Shown: piece by piece, positions 1 to 11,530 of the stretch
Layout of the letters: every line of letters begins with the position of its first letter
Numbering within the stretch: the stretch's first letter is position 1
Source of the DNA: Proteromonas lacertae
Lineage: Eukaryota > Sar > Bigyra > Opalinata > Proteromonadidae
Reading direction: 5' to 3'
Assembly: GCA_002245135.1 (NCBI GenBank)
Contig: NGBS01000320.1
Span: 1 to 64,000, forward strand
Length of the DNA: 64,000 bases
Program-made: the position numbers and the translations under genes
Notes under the pieces: generated by a model
What the model saw: only the letters and a program-made list of their open reading frames with translations
Told to the model about the DNA's origin: nothing
Databases searched by the model: none

Positions 1-1410
1 ACCTTAATAAAACAAACAATTCTTTTAACAATCGATGAAGAAGCAATAACTGATTTAGAAGAAGAAGATGGAGCAGGAAAAGAAGTCACAATCGATAAAT
101 TATCAAAATTGAATGTAAATGTAGATGATATTAAAACTCAATTAAACAAGTTGTTTGTGAATTTAACAATTTCAAAATCATCGATATTATCAATAGTTGG
201 TGAGACTAATTTCACAGGAATTGCTTGGAGTTGCAGTGAATCTGAAGCTTATGTAAAAGAAGCATCAACAGAGATAGATGTAAGTAAATGTTATAAATTC
301 GTAAATGTAGGAGGTAAATATGGAAGTTATTATGCTTATCCACCAAAGAAACATGTATATGGTACAATGACTATTCAGTCAGCATTGGAAGATACAATTA
401 CCAAGTTAATTAAAGAAATGATTCCAGATAAATTTATTCAAAGTATGGCATTAGGATTTATAAACAATTACTTCCTGGTCTTAATGTAATTGCAAGTGTA
501 GAAGTAGATTATATTCAATCAAAAGATATAACAAAGATTGATATTAAAAAAATAAAAGAGGATACAAGTTTATTATTAACAGAGAATGTTCAATTAATTA
601 CTGGTGTTCTTGATGAATGTATTGATGAAGGTGTTAGAATGAATGAAGCAATTAACATTGAACAATTAATAAGGATGGCTAATTGTTTTATTAAACAGAA
701 TTCAACAAATGTCAATACAGTAGTTACTTTAATGAGTATGTTTATTACAATACCAAACAATATAACTGTAAGTATGGATAATATTACTCAGTTTTTACCA
801 ATGGCTGCTGAATATTTTGACGGTTTATATTTGAATAAAGAAAAGAAGGTAACTTTAATGGTTGATGTAGGTGATGATGCTACAATCAAAGCAGTTGGAG
901 AAGAATTTAATTGTTCTACTATACCAGATAGATACTTATTAGGATATAAAATATATTCCAATGCCAAAGTTAAATATAATGATACCTAAAGAGTTGTTTG
1001 AGATAATGCCATTTACACATATTACACTAGTTCAGATAATACTTATCTTGCTATGATTGTAAATTCAACATATGTTAAAAATAAATTACCATCGCCATTG
1101 AATACAGACTATTATAGACTTATTATAGTATGTAAAGTTGAAACAAGCATTGTTGATGGTGAAACAAATTAACACCTGATTCTGTAATGGGAGGAATGTC
1201 ATTTGTTTATGCAATTAATGATGAAGCTGCTAGTAATTTAGCTATAAGAATTGAAAGAGATGGATCAAAGTTTGCATTCAATTATTTAAATTCCATCGAT
1301 ATGACTGAATTTAATTCATATATTATAACTGAATTAGGAAAAGTAACAAAAATTTCAACAAGGACAGCTGATGTTACAAGAGGAGAAAATCAAGAGAAAA
1401 GGTACATTCA
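1..1410 (+). repeat. Surface-protein module, copy A (approximate limits)
   Basis: Protein-level tandem repeat. Anchors are a Cys-Tyr-x-Phe..GGxxGxYY block near 289-330, a V-x-x-D-Y..I-T-K-I block near 504-545, and the string DNITQFLPM near 776-800 followed by EYFDGLY. The same anchors recur in copy B about 1.23-1.25 kb downstream, so the repeat unit is about 410 residues. Copy A appears to lack the intron seen in copy B. Confidence 0.6.
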
Positions 1411-2690
1411 AGATAAATGGAGTTCAATATCAAGATTTGGATGTATATTTTGAATATCCACCAGAGGAATTTAAAATTAAGGAAATACCATTTAATAAAG
1501 TAGATCCACCAGATGCAAAACCATTGCCAAGAGATAAATGTTATTTATTCAAAGCTAACGGAGGTGAATTGGTGATTATTATGTTGATATTCAAAATGGA
1601 ACTGTGAAAGGAGGAATATCAATTGATAATGTATTAAAGACTTTAGGCCGATGTTATTCCTCCAATGGTGAGTAGTATGTTTTCATTTGAAGATATATTT
1701 GCTTGGGCTGAGTATATATTGTATAGATTTATCATTTTTATAGAGTAAAATTAGATTATATTGACCATGAAAATCTAACTAAGATTATGTAACAGAAATA
1801 TTAGAATCAACATATATTCAATTCACTGGGATTGAAACAAATGCCATAGTAGAAACACTATCAAAAGTTTCTCCCAGAATTTAGGTTTACTAAATAAAAC
1901 CAATTTATTTAAGTGCATTCTTGAAGAATATTGGTGGTCTTCTTGAAACAGTAAAACAGTTTTTACCTCCAGATATAACAATTCCAGATGGACCATTAGG
2001 AATTAGATAATATAACTCAATTCTTACCAATGGCTTATGAATATTTTGAAGGAATGTATTGGTCGATATAAGAAACAAAGCTGAATTCACTGTTGTAGCT
2101 GACAATACTGTTGTTTAATGCAATAGGTAAGGTGATTAATTGTTCAATTACTCCATCAACAGGATTAAAAGAAACAATTCCATTAGATAATTATGTTTTT
2201 TCAATTAGAAATAATCTTCCAGAACTTAAAGGTATATATGTATTAAATGGAATGGATCAACTAGAGAAGAAAAGAAAAATAAGAGTAAAATTAAACTGTA
2301 GTGATTATCCTGATTTATTACCAGAATCAATGAAAGATTTAAATTGCTATATTAGAATAGATTATGATGCAAATTCTATTACATATGATGATTATACAAG
2401 GATAGTAATTCAAAAGTACAGCAAAGTTCCTTTTGATAAAAAGAAGTCTGTTATAACAGTAGAACCAAGAGATGATAATGCATTAGAAAAAATGAAATCA
2501 ATTTTAGATAAGACAAATCCAAATGAAGTACTAGAACATATATGTGATTCAGTTGAATATAATTCGTTTATTGATTTAACAAATGTTGAAGATAGTAAAA
2601 AGGATGAAGAAGCTGAGAAAATATTAGGAAATGTTTATGATGGTTTATCTACAAATATGTCAGTTGTTTTGGAAGAGTTGAATTGAAATA
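1411..2690 (+). repeat. Surface-protein module, copy B (approximate limits)
   Basis: The counterpart anchors are Cys-Tyr-x-Phe..GGE.GDYY near 1539-1580, V-K-L-D-Y-I..L-T-K-I around 1745-1785 (directly after an intron), and NITQFLPM near 2007-2032 followed by EYFEGMY. Similarity to copy A is clear but diverged, so the duplication is not recent. Confidence 0.6.
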
Positions 2691-3040
2691 TGCAAATATT
2701 GTAGTAAATAATACAGGAAGAGTAAATTTGAAGAATGATAAATTAAAGAATGTTATTGTATGGTCAACAGTTTATGAAGCTCCAGAATTAGATTGTAATT
2801 ATGTTATACCTCCATATAATGGTGATGATGGAAGTGAAGATGGAGATGGAGATGGAAATACATCTAATGAAGGTAGTTCAGTTTTTATCTCATATTTCTT
2901 TGGATTAATAATGATTATATTAACAACTGCTTTTATGTGATAAACTATATAGTAATGTTTTTCTATGTTGTTGTTTTTATATAATAATGAAATAACAAAA
3001 ACTATTTTAAAAATCATAGAATGCAAATAAAAATGGTAAA

Positions 3041-3988
3041 TTAATTATTTCTTACAACATTTCCATTTGGTTGATTGTAATTATTTCCATTATTCATATT
3101 ATTATTTACCATACCATTATTATATTGATTTTGATTCATATTTTGATTATTTAAATTATTAGCTGAATTTACAACAGCAGGATTTTGAATCTGCGCATTT
3201 TGGTTGTATTGTTGTTGATATCCATTATTTACGTTATTAACAACATTATTCATCCCATTGTTATTCTGAAAAGCAATATTTTGAGTAGGTTGTTGTTGAT
3301 ATTGTTGTTGTTGTTCATTAAACTGAGGTTGATTATTATTATTATTATTATTATTATATTGTTGCTGTTGTTGATGATTATTTTGTGGTTGATAAGGTTG
3401 AATCCTATTAATATTTACTTTATATGGATGAGTTGGATATTCAATAGGTGGACTTATAGTAGGTCGATGTATACTCATATGACTTTGCTGGTATTGTTGA
3501 TTTTGATTCATATTCTGTTGATTAACATTGACATTTTGTTGATTCTGATAGTTTTGTTGATAAACTGCACCTGATGAAACTGTTGGATTTACCATTGCAT
3601 TTTGACTATTATTTTGTTGAATTGCATTGTTGGTTGGATTGTAAGCAGAAGAACTTGTTGGTTGGTTATAGACAGCATTAGTAGGAGAAACAGTTGGTGC
3701 AATGAATGAAGTAGGTGGAACTGTAGTTGGTGGTACGGTAGTTGGCTTTATAGTTGTAGGAGGAACAGTTGTTGGAGGAATTGTAGTAGGTCTCAATGTT
3801 GTTGGAGTATATGTTGGTGAATGATATTGCTTATATTCTGAATATCTTCTTCCTCTTAAAGCAGTTTTTCTTTCGTCATATTCAGCTGAGGAAGATTCCG
3901 AATAGTCTGAACCTGGTGCTATACCAAAAGCTACAGCAAGAAAGAACAAAGAACCAATAAATACGCAAAATAACAATTGGGTTAACAT
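3041..3988 (-). CDS. Secreted Thr/Pro- and Asn/Gln-rich protein
   Basis: Single-exon frame of 315 residues. I start at the ATG at 3988, which begins a clear signal peptide (MLTQLLFCVFIGSLFFLAVA). Next come a short Ser/Glu/Tyr stretch, then repeats of the type PTT(V/I)PP around residues 60-95, a mucin-like region likely to carry O-glycans. About 200 residues dominated by Asn and Gln follow, including poly-N runs. There is no membrane segment after the signal peptide and no recognisable catalytic domain. It is convergent with the surface-type gene that ends at 2940. The composition suggests a cell-surface, matrix or adhesive protein, but that is inference from composition only. Confidence 0.75.
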   Translation of the reverse strand: MLTQLLFCVFIGSLFFLAVAFGIAPGSDYSESSSAEYDERKTALRGRRYSEYKQYHSPTYTPTTLRPTTIPPTTVPPTTIKPTTVPPTTVPPTSFIAPTVSPTNAVYNQPTSSSAYNPTNNAIQQNNSQNAMVNPTVSSGAVYQQNYQNQQNVNVNQQNMNQNQQYQQSHMSIHRPTISPPIEYPTHPYKVNINRIQPYQPQNNHQQQQQYNNNNNNNNQPQFNEQQQQYQQQPTQNIAFQNNNGMNNVVNNVNNGYQQQYNQNAQIQNPAVVNSANNLNNQNMNQNQYNNGMVNNNMNNGNNYNQPNGNVVRNN

Positions 3989-4098
3989 TATATTCAAAAA
4001 AAAAGAAATTTCAATAATTCAAACAATCAACAGTTGTTTATTGTATTTCATAAAAACAACATCAATAAAGTCAATAAAGTCAATAATCTATAATATAT

Positions 4099-5553
4099 TT
4101 ACTCTTGTGAAGTAAATTGATCTTCCAAGTTTTGATAAGTCTGTCCAATATTATTCAAATCACTCTTTAAAGAACATATCTCTTCTTGACATATATCAAC
4201 ACATGTTTTCAATTGTCTATTTGCTTTCTATTCATATAATAATATAAAATAATAATAATAATACTTCTTTCGCTTCAACTAATTTAGACAAATCATAATT
4301 CTTCAATTTAATATCTTCACATTCTTTTGTCAAATCATTAATGGTTTTATTCAATCTTGATATTTGATCATCTCTCTCTTTAATAGTCTTTTGTATTTCT
4401 TCTATTTTATTAACATACATTTCAAGTTCTTCTTGAGTTTGGTTTTTATCATCAGCAAGTGTTTGAAAACTTGTTTCTAATGTTTCAATTTGATTGGATT
4501 TATTCTCATATTGCGATTTATAATAACTCAAATTACTAGCTAATTCTCTACTTGTATCACTTAAACTATTACATTCTTTTTCATATTTAATCAACTGTTG
4601 TTCTTGTTTATTATTGATGGTTGATAATTCAGTGATCTTTTCTTGTAACGACTTATTCTGCTCTTTTAACACTAATAAATTACAGTCTTTAGTTTCACTT
4701 AATAGTTTTAAGTTATTGTTATTGTTGATAATATTATCACTCTTTTCTTTTAGTTGTTTTATAGTGATGTCTTTATCTTCTAGTTCATTTGACATATCAT
4801 TTAATTTTTCTTTCATTTCTTCATTCTCTTGTACTAAATCTGTTACTTTTTCTTTTACTGTTTTTATTGTTTCATTCAAAGATTTCTATATATAAATTAT
4901 ATATATATTATATACTATTTTATTATCTTTTATAGTAATATTTTGAGTCAATTCTTCCATCAAAGCTTTTGTATTTGTCAATTCAATTTCAGTTTGTGAT
5001 AATTTCTGTTGCATTTCAATCATTGATGATTTTAACTTATCCGATTGATCATTCATTTGTAATAACTTTATAGAATCATCTTTTTCTGCTAACATCTGTT
5101 TATAGTCATTTATTTGTTTTTCTAAATCATTCTAAACAATAATAAAATAATATAACATATATATATAATACATTACTATTTTGTACTTCATTCAATTTTG
5201 ATTCTAATTCTGATATAATAGTCATATTGTTGTTATTTTCTTCTTTTAATTTAATACATTGATTCTTTATATCATCAATGTGATTGGATGATTTACCAAT
5301 ACCATTCTTTAATCTTTTATTCTCTAATTCTAAACTATTTACTTCATCTTTTAATTCAGATATTTCTTTTTCATATTTCACTTCTTGTTTTTTCAATTGT
5401 GTTTCTAACTTTATTCTTATCTCTTCTTTGAAGATTAATTTTTCATTTAAATTGGAGATATTATCTTGTAATTCTGATATAGAGTTATTTAAATGATTGG
5501 AATTGTCAGTTTGTTCGATGTTCTTCTGTTGTAATTCCATTGATACTTCATTC

Positions 5554-5584
<31 letters not shown>

Positions 5585-6330
5585 TACATATTTAGTTAAT
5601 AATTTATTATATTCATCATTTAATTCTTCAATTTTCTGTTCATATTCTTCAATCTTTTCATCATTATCACTATTATTATTATTAATTCTCATTTGTTGCT
5701 CTTCTTTCATAACTTTTTGTATTTCATTATATTTACTTAACAATGATTCATAATTACTTCTCATCTTATCAATTGTATTATTCAAATTCTCTATTTCTTC
5801 TTCATATTCATTCTTTGTATCTTCAGAATATGATAAATTATTCTCTACTAAATAAGAGATATGAGGATAAATAACGTATTTAATATTTTGAATATCATTG
5901 CTTTGATAATCATTATTAAAACTGTTGTTTAGATTATTATTATTGTTCATCATATGAGTATTATTTTCATCATCTTCATATTCATTCATTTCATCATAAT
6001 CATTATCTAATTTTGAATTTGTTCTCTGAGATTCAAATGATACATCTTCAGACTAATTATATTTATAAATAATAATAATAATATATATATAATATATACG
6101 ATATTAATATGAAGTTGACTATTCTCCTGTTTGAGTTGTTCTATTAATGATTTATATTTATTCAACTGTTTCTGTAACTTCTGCAATTTTCTTTGTGATG
6201 TGGTTAATTGAGTATTATATCTTGATAATAGATATTGTAAATTCCTCTTTTCTTCTAATATATTTTCTATCTGAGTTTTGTAGGATTGGATATGATCTGG
6301 ACTGGATATTGTACCAGTTGTAGATATCTA

Positions 6331-6363
<33 letters not shown>

Positions 6364-9300
6364 ATACTCTATTATTCTTCAGCTTTTCTTTCAATTTCTT
6401 ATTCGCTTCAGTTAATTTCTTTATTTTCTTTTCATATTCATTCATCTTTGTGTCTATATCAGTATTTACTATCTCTGGAATATCTTCATTATTCTAATAA
6501 TATAAATATATAATATATAAAATAAAATACTAAGAAATCTTCATTGGTTGATATTTCCATATTCATTGAACTGAATTCATTATTATTGTTATTATTATTA
6601 TATCTAACTAATTGATCCTTCAAATTACTATTCTCTTCTTCTAATTTACTAATTATCATATTTTTATCGTTTAATTGAGTGATTAAGGATTGTTCATGCT
6701 CTGTTGATTTACTCTCTAAGTAGCTATGTTCAAATACATCACTTTCTAACTCTAAATTCTCACTTTGTAGTTGATTAATCTCATTTTGTAATGTTTCGAT
6801 GGTATTTTCGTATGAAGCTAATTTAGATTGCAAATCATCAATTGCTTGTTTATTCTAAATAATTATAAATACAATATTAATACAGTCTTAGATGTATTTG
6901 GACTTAATGCTGAAGTATTGGCTTGTTCTCTCAAGCCATTCAATTGTTGTGATAATAAATCATTGTGATTCTTTAACTCTTTCAGTAGATTATTATAGTC
7001 TTTGATTTTACCAGTATTACTTTCTTTATTTCTCCTATTATATTCTTCCTTTGAATCTTCTTTTGAATCATCTTTACTTTCATTCTTCTTTATTGCTACT
7101 CCTGGTGATAGTATACTGTCAATTTGGTATTCAGATGTATTTAATGGATTTTGTCTTATCTCATCTGTCTTTGTGTTATAACTAAATTCGATTGGATGTT
7201 TATTTGCTTGAGTAATTGTAATATGGAAGTTATCAGGAGTGTCAACATTATTGATATTCACTGTTTGAGAAGATCTATTACCATCACCACTGGATTCACT
7301 ATAATTTTGAAGTTCATTCTGTAATTTCACTGTTAAAGCTTTCAAAACTTGATTCTCTTGCTCTAATGCAGACATATTGCTTAATTTATCTTCGAAATCC
7401 TTTTCGATTGAGTTTATCTTCCTTATTAGCTGTTCATTATTTTCTCGGAATTGTTTCAATACATCATTATTGGCATCACCTTGACGTATCTGTATTAATG
7501 AATTCTGTTTTTTTAATTGCTTGTTTTCATTTGTTAATGAGGATATCTTTGATTTCATTTGATCTGTCATTTCTTGATTCTTCTATTGATACAATTAATT
7601 AAATATAAATAAATAAAATGTCATAAACAGGAAAATAAAGGATAGTTATAAAGAAAAAAAGAAAAACAGATTCACAATGTCGAACTTTCAGCTTGTGCAA
7701 AATGATTTTGCATTTTTAAAAGTTCATTGTGAAAGAGTTGAGTTATAGTTTCGTATAGTATATTTATACCAATATTGCTTCATTATCATCTGCAAGAATT
7801 CCTTGTAATCTCATATTTTCACCTTCCAAGTCATTATACTTGTTGAGTAATATTCTGTAATTGGTTTCATATTCTGTTGATTTCTTACTAGCATCATAAT
7901 AACTGTTTTCTAATGAACTCTTGGATTTTGTTAGATCTTGTATATCTTTCTGTAAATCCAAATTTTGTTTAGTAAGATTAGAGTTTTCATTAGACAACTC
8001 TTCAATATTTTGTTTAGAATCAAGTAAATCTTTATTCAAATCACCATTTGACTTTCTCAACTGATTTATCTCTTCTTCCATTCTCAATATCTCCTCTTTA
8101 TATTGCACCAATGAATCATTCAATATTTTCTCAGATTCATTCATCTTATCCAACTTATCTTGCAATTCATTCGCTTCATCCATATAAAAGGATATATTAT
8201 TATTACTATCATTCAATTTACTATGTAACTGATCATTCTCATTCTCCAACAACACTTTCTTCTCAGAATAAGAGTTTCTAATCTCTTCTAAGCTTTCTTC
8301 ATATTTTCTATTCAATTCTTCAATGCTTTGTTCATATTGATCCTTTGATTCACTTAACTCTTCTCTAAGTGATTTAATTTGTTCTTTATATTGCGAAACT
8401 AATTCATTAATCTTTGTATCATTTAATGTTTTCATTACTTCTTTATCTTCTTCATTCTGTTTGATTATATTCTTTAATTCTTCAATTGTGGATTTATATT
8501 GTAAAATATTTTGATTATTTGTTCGGATTAATTGCTTGTCTTTTTCAGATTGGACTAATAAATTATCTCTTTCATTCTATATATATATAACATAATAAGA
8601 TAATTATATAATATACTTGTAAGCTTGTCATTTGATTGTTCAAATTATTAATTCTTTCATCATAATTCTCAGCCAATTCTTGCAACTTTGTGGGTAAAGA
8701 TTTGTTATAACTATTCATTTGATTCATTAATGTAGAGTTCTGTGATTTCAATTGGTTAATTGTTAATTGTAATGACTCACAAGTTGTTTTATTATCATCT
8801 TCCATTGCAGAGAGTTGTGCTTCATATAATTCCTTCTGTTTTGATAATTCTAATTGATGTTGTTTTTGGAATTCATTGGTTAGTGTTAAGATATCAGTTC
8901 TTACTTGTTGTAATTCTTTTGATAAATCTCTTGTCTTGTTCATATCCTCAGTATGTTCGTTTTTGAGATCTTTTATAGTTGATTCATATTTCGATTTCAT
9001 TATTTCATTCTTTTCTTTTAAATCAGCTATTTCTTTCTTGTGATTATTCTATTAATATTAATAATTAATAATATACTCTAGTTTCGTTGATTTCTCTATT
9101 GATAGTTTGTATTTTACCGTTTAATATTTCAATTTGTTTTCCTCTTTCTAATATTTGATTGTCTAAATCGGAGATTGTTTTATTCTTTTTATTGATATCA
9201 TCATGTAGACTTGTTATTGTCTTTTCAAATTCATTTGTTAATGCTTGTTTCTCATCCATCTATATAATTAACTATATTTAAAATATACTATTTGTTTTTC

Positions 9301-11441
9301 CAATTGTTTATTACTATTATCATATTTCTTTATATTCTCTTTCAATTGACTTATTTCGTTCTTTAACTTCATATTGTCACTAGTTATCTTTTCATTGTTA
9401 CTACTCATTTCATCTATTTTTGACTGTAATTCATTCATCTTTGATAGTAATTGATGAGTTTCATTTCCTTGATTTTGTAATTTCTTCTATATAAATACAA
9501 TTATATATATATATATATATATATATACAGCTAAATCAGTGTTTTGTTGTAATGTATTGTTATATTTATTAGTCAATTCAGAGATCTTCTTTTCTTGAAT
9601 CATTCCCATTTCTACTTTCTTTTGTATTTCATTCTATTAATAATAACATATAATTATATATATATATACTCTCAAGTTGTTGATTGTTTCAAGTTGTTGT
9701 TGAATAATATCTTTGGATTTATCTTCTTTCTATACATTATATATTATATAATTATACAATAGCTTGTGTAAGATGAATATTTTGGTTTTGTATCATCTCA
9801 TTATTACGTTTATATTCATCTAATTCATCAGAAATATGTTGATAATCTAATCTCAATTGCTTTAAAAACTATAAATAGCATCATAATAATTATTAATTAA
9901 TACTTTTTCATTCTGTTTCAAAGAGTCATTTAATGATGTTATTTCATTTTGAGATTGAATATTTTCATTCTAATCATATAATAATAATATAAAAAACAAA
10001 AATATATATATATTATACACTCAATATATCATTCTCATTCTTCATAGTCTGATATTCATTACGTAATCTCTCTATTTCTTCATTATAATTGTCTTTTATG
10101 TCATTCATTTTATTCTCATATTCCTCAGATATCTTCTGCATTGACTGTAAATTCTTATTCTCATTATTTTCCATCTCTTTAATATGATTGGACAATTTCA
10201 TATTCTCATTTTTTATTATATTTAATTCATGATTGTAAGATGATTTTATTGAGTTTAATTCCTTTGTAAATTGTTCTTCCATTCTTTTCATAGAGTTTAA
10301 GTTATCTTCCCCTTGTAATTTCATGTTTTTCATTATTTCTTCCATCTTTCTAACTTCATTTTTATACTTTTCATTCTCTTCTTCTAATTCTTTTACTTTA
10401 TTCTATATATATATAATAATATAATAATTTAATATTACAATTAAACCTGTATTTTCATTTATTTCACTCTCTAATTCCTCACTTCTTTCCTGTAATAGTT
10501 CCTTCAATTCATTGTTTTTTCTTTTATTATTCTCATATTTATCATGTAAGAGGTTATAATCATTCACTACTTTCTCATTCTCTTCCTCTAAGTTGTTATA
10601 TATATTCATTAACTCATCATATTTGTTATTACTATTACTCTTTAATTCCATATTCTCTTTTTCTATCTTTTTTTTCTCTTCTTTTAATTTCTTCATCTCT
10701 TTTTTGTTATTGTCATTTTCTTCTTCTAATTCTTTGACTTTTCAGTGTTCATTTCTTCTAAAGATTTGTTGTTATTTGCACTTTTGCTTATTAAATATTG
10801 ACAATAATCTATATGCTTCTCTGATACAATCTCGCATTTAATTAATTTCCTAATTTCATGAGTTTCTTTACAGTAGTTATTGATATGGTTTTGGAGTTCC
10901 ATTTTCATATGTTTTGCATCATTTCTCTCCTTTTCTAAGATTAATTCATTCTCGTGAAGCAACTCCTGTAATTTAATTGGATCAGATGAGCTATTTATTG
11001 GATAGAGAGTTTTATTCATACTTATAATTCTTTACTAGACGATTTACTCCAATATCTCCTTCACTGTTGTATAAATAACTCACTCTACGAGAAGGAATTG
11101 CAGAATTTGTTGCGCTGTGAAGAAATTCAGATACAGTTGAGAGAGTGTCTTTTTGACTGTTCAATTCTTCTGTTAATACACTTCGTTGGCTACTTACATT
11201 CTCATAGCTCAATTCAGCCTGCCTTTCGAGAATTTCGCTCCTCTTCAACGATATTCTGCATAACATATATTTATTAATTATATACTCTAACACTAGATGA
11301 ACTAGATTTGCTTAAAGACGGATCTATAACTAATAGACATATTAACATACAATATCCTCTACCACTATTCAATTTATTGTCAATACTCTTGGCTTTTAAT
11401 CTCAAATTCGAAGCAAAATCATCCTCCATACTCTTTTTCAT
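4099..11441 (-). CDS. Giant coiled-coil protein, about 21 introns
   Basis: The gene starts at the ATG at 11441 and stops at 4099. The exons join in phase across introns of about 27-50 nt, for example near 4230-4266, 4887-4914, 5553-5592, 6328-6366, 6495-6531, 6855-6884, 8577-8617, 9048-9076, 9260-9289, 9486-9528, 9634-9670, 9969-10018 and 10402-10438, plus one long intron at 7583-7769. The product is over 2000 residues of almost continuous heptad-type coiled coil, rich in Glu, Lys, Asn, Gln, Leu and Ile. The N-terminal part (before about 10900) has a Ser-rich linker and a segment ending IPSRRVSY. There is no motor, kinase or membrane segment. Golgin, centrosomal, basal-body or nuclear-pore roles are all possible and the sequence does not choose between them. 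One frame break lies near 10741, on a short A run. Confidence 0.75.
7583..7769 (-). other. Unusually long intron (187 nt) of the coiled-coil gene
   Basis: The donor is GTATAA at 7769 and the acceptor CAATAG ends at 7583. Flanking exons join in phase (..EAIL then KNQEMT..). It is about five times the length of the other introns of the same gene. It carries a nested inverted repeat at 7671-7733. Confidence 0.7.
7671..7733. repeat. Nested hairpin inside the long intron
   Basis: The outer arms are TTCACAATG(TCG)AACTTT at 7671-7688 and AAAGTTCATTGTGAA ending at 7733. They pair over 15 bp with a 3-nt bulge. An inner perfect stem, TGCAAAAT.G.ATTTTGCA, occupies about 7695-7711. It could be a small structured RNA or a remnant of a tiny foldback element. 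No coding potential is seen. Confidence 0.6.
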
Positions 11442-11530
11442 TTCTTAAAATTCAAATTGTTAGAAACGCATCTATTTTGTTAATTATTGGGACAAAAACA
11501 AAACGATCAAAATTTCATTAATAAATGGGT

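Larger units (their letters stand above)
1..2940 (+). pseudogene. Repeat-built surface-type protein, 5' truncated by window, many frame breaks
   Basis: I do not recognise the family. Conceptual translation gives a long extracellular-looking protein made of two copies of a module of about 410 residues (see the repeat entries). It ends in an Asp/Gly/Asn/Ser-rich spacer and a hydrophobic tail (about 2875-2937), which looks like a GPI-anchor signal or a C-terminal membrane anchor. The reading frame changes about ten times, for example near 455-487, 987-1010, 1168, 1405, 1563, 1652, 1785, 1865 and 2680, in both directions. One ordinary intron (GTATAT..ATAG, about 1711-1743) remains intact inside the second module. 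The fragments keep good protein character, so the breaks are recent or are sequence errors. Breaks are denser here than in any other gene of the window, which favours a decaying member of a surface-protein family. The start lies before the window. Confidence 0.5.

Noticed and set aside
5553-6366. Clusters of short tandem repeats as a possible CRISPR-like array
   Set aside because: They are microsatellites inside introns with no unique spacers; the genome is eukaryotic.
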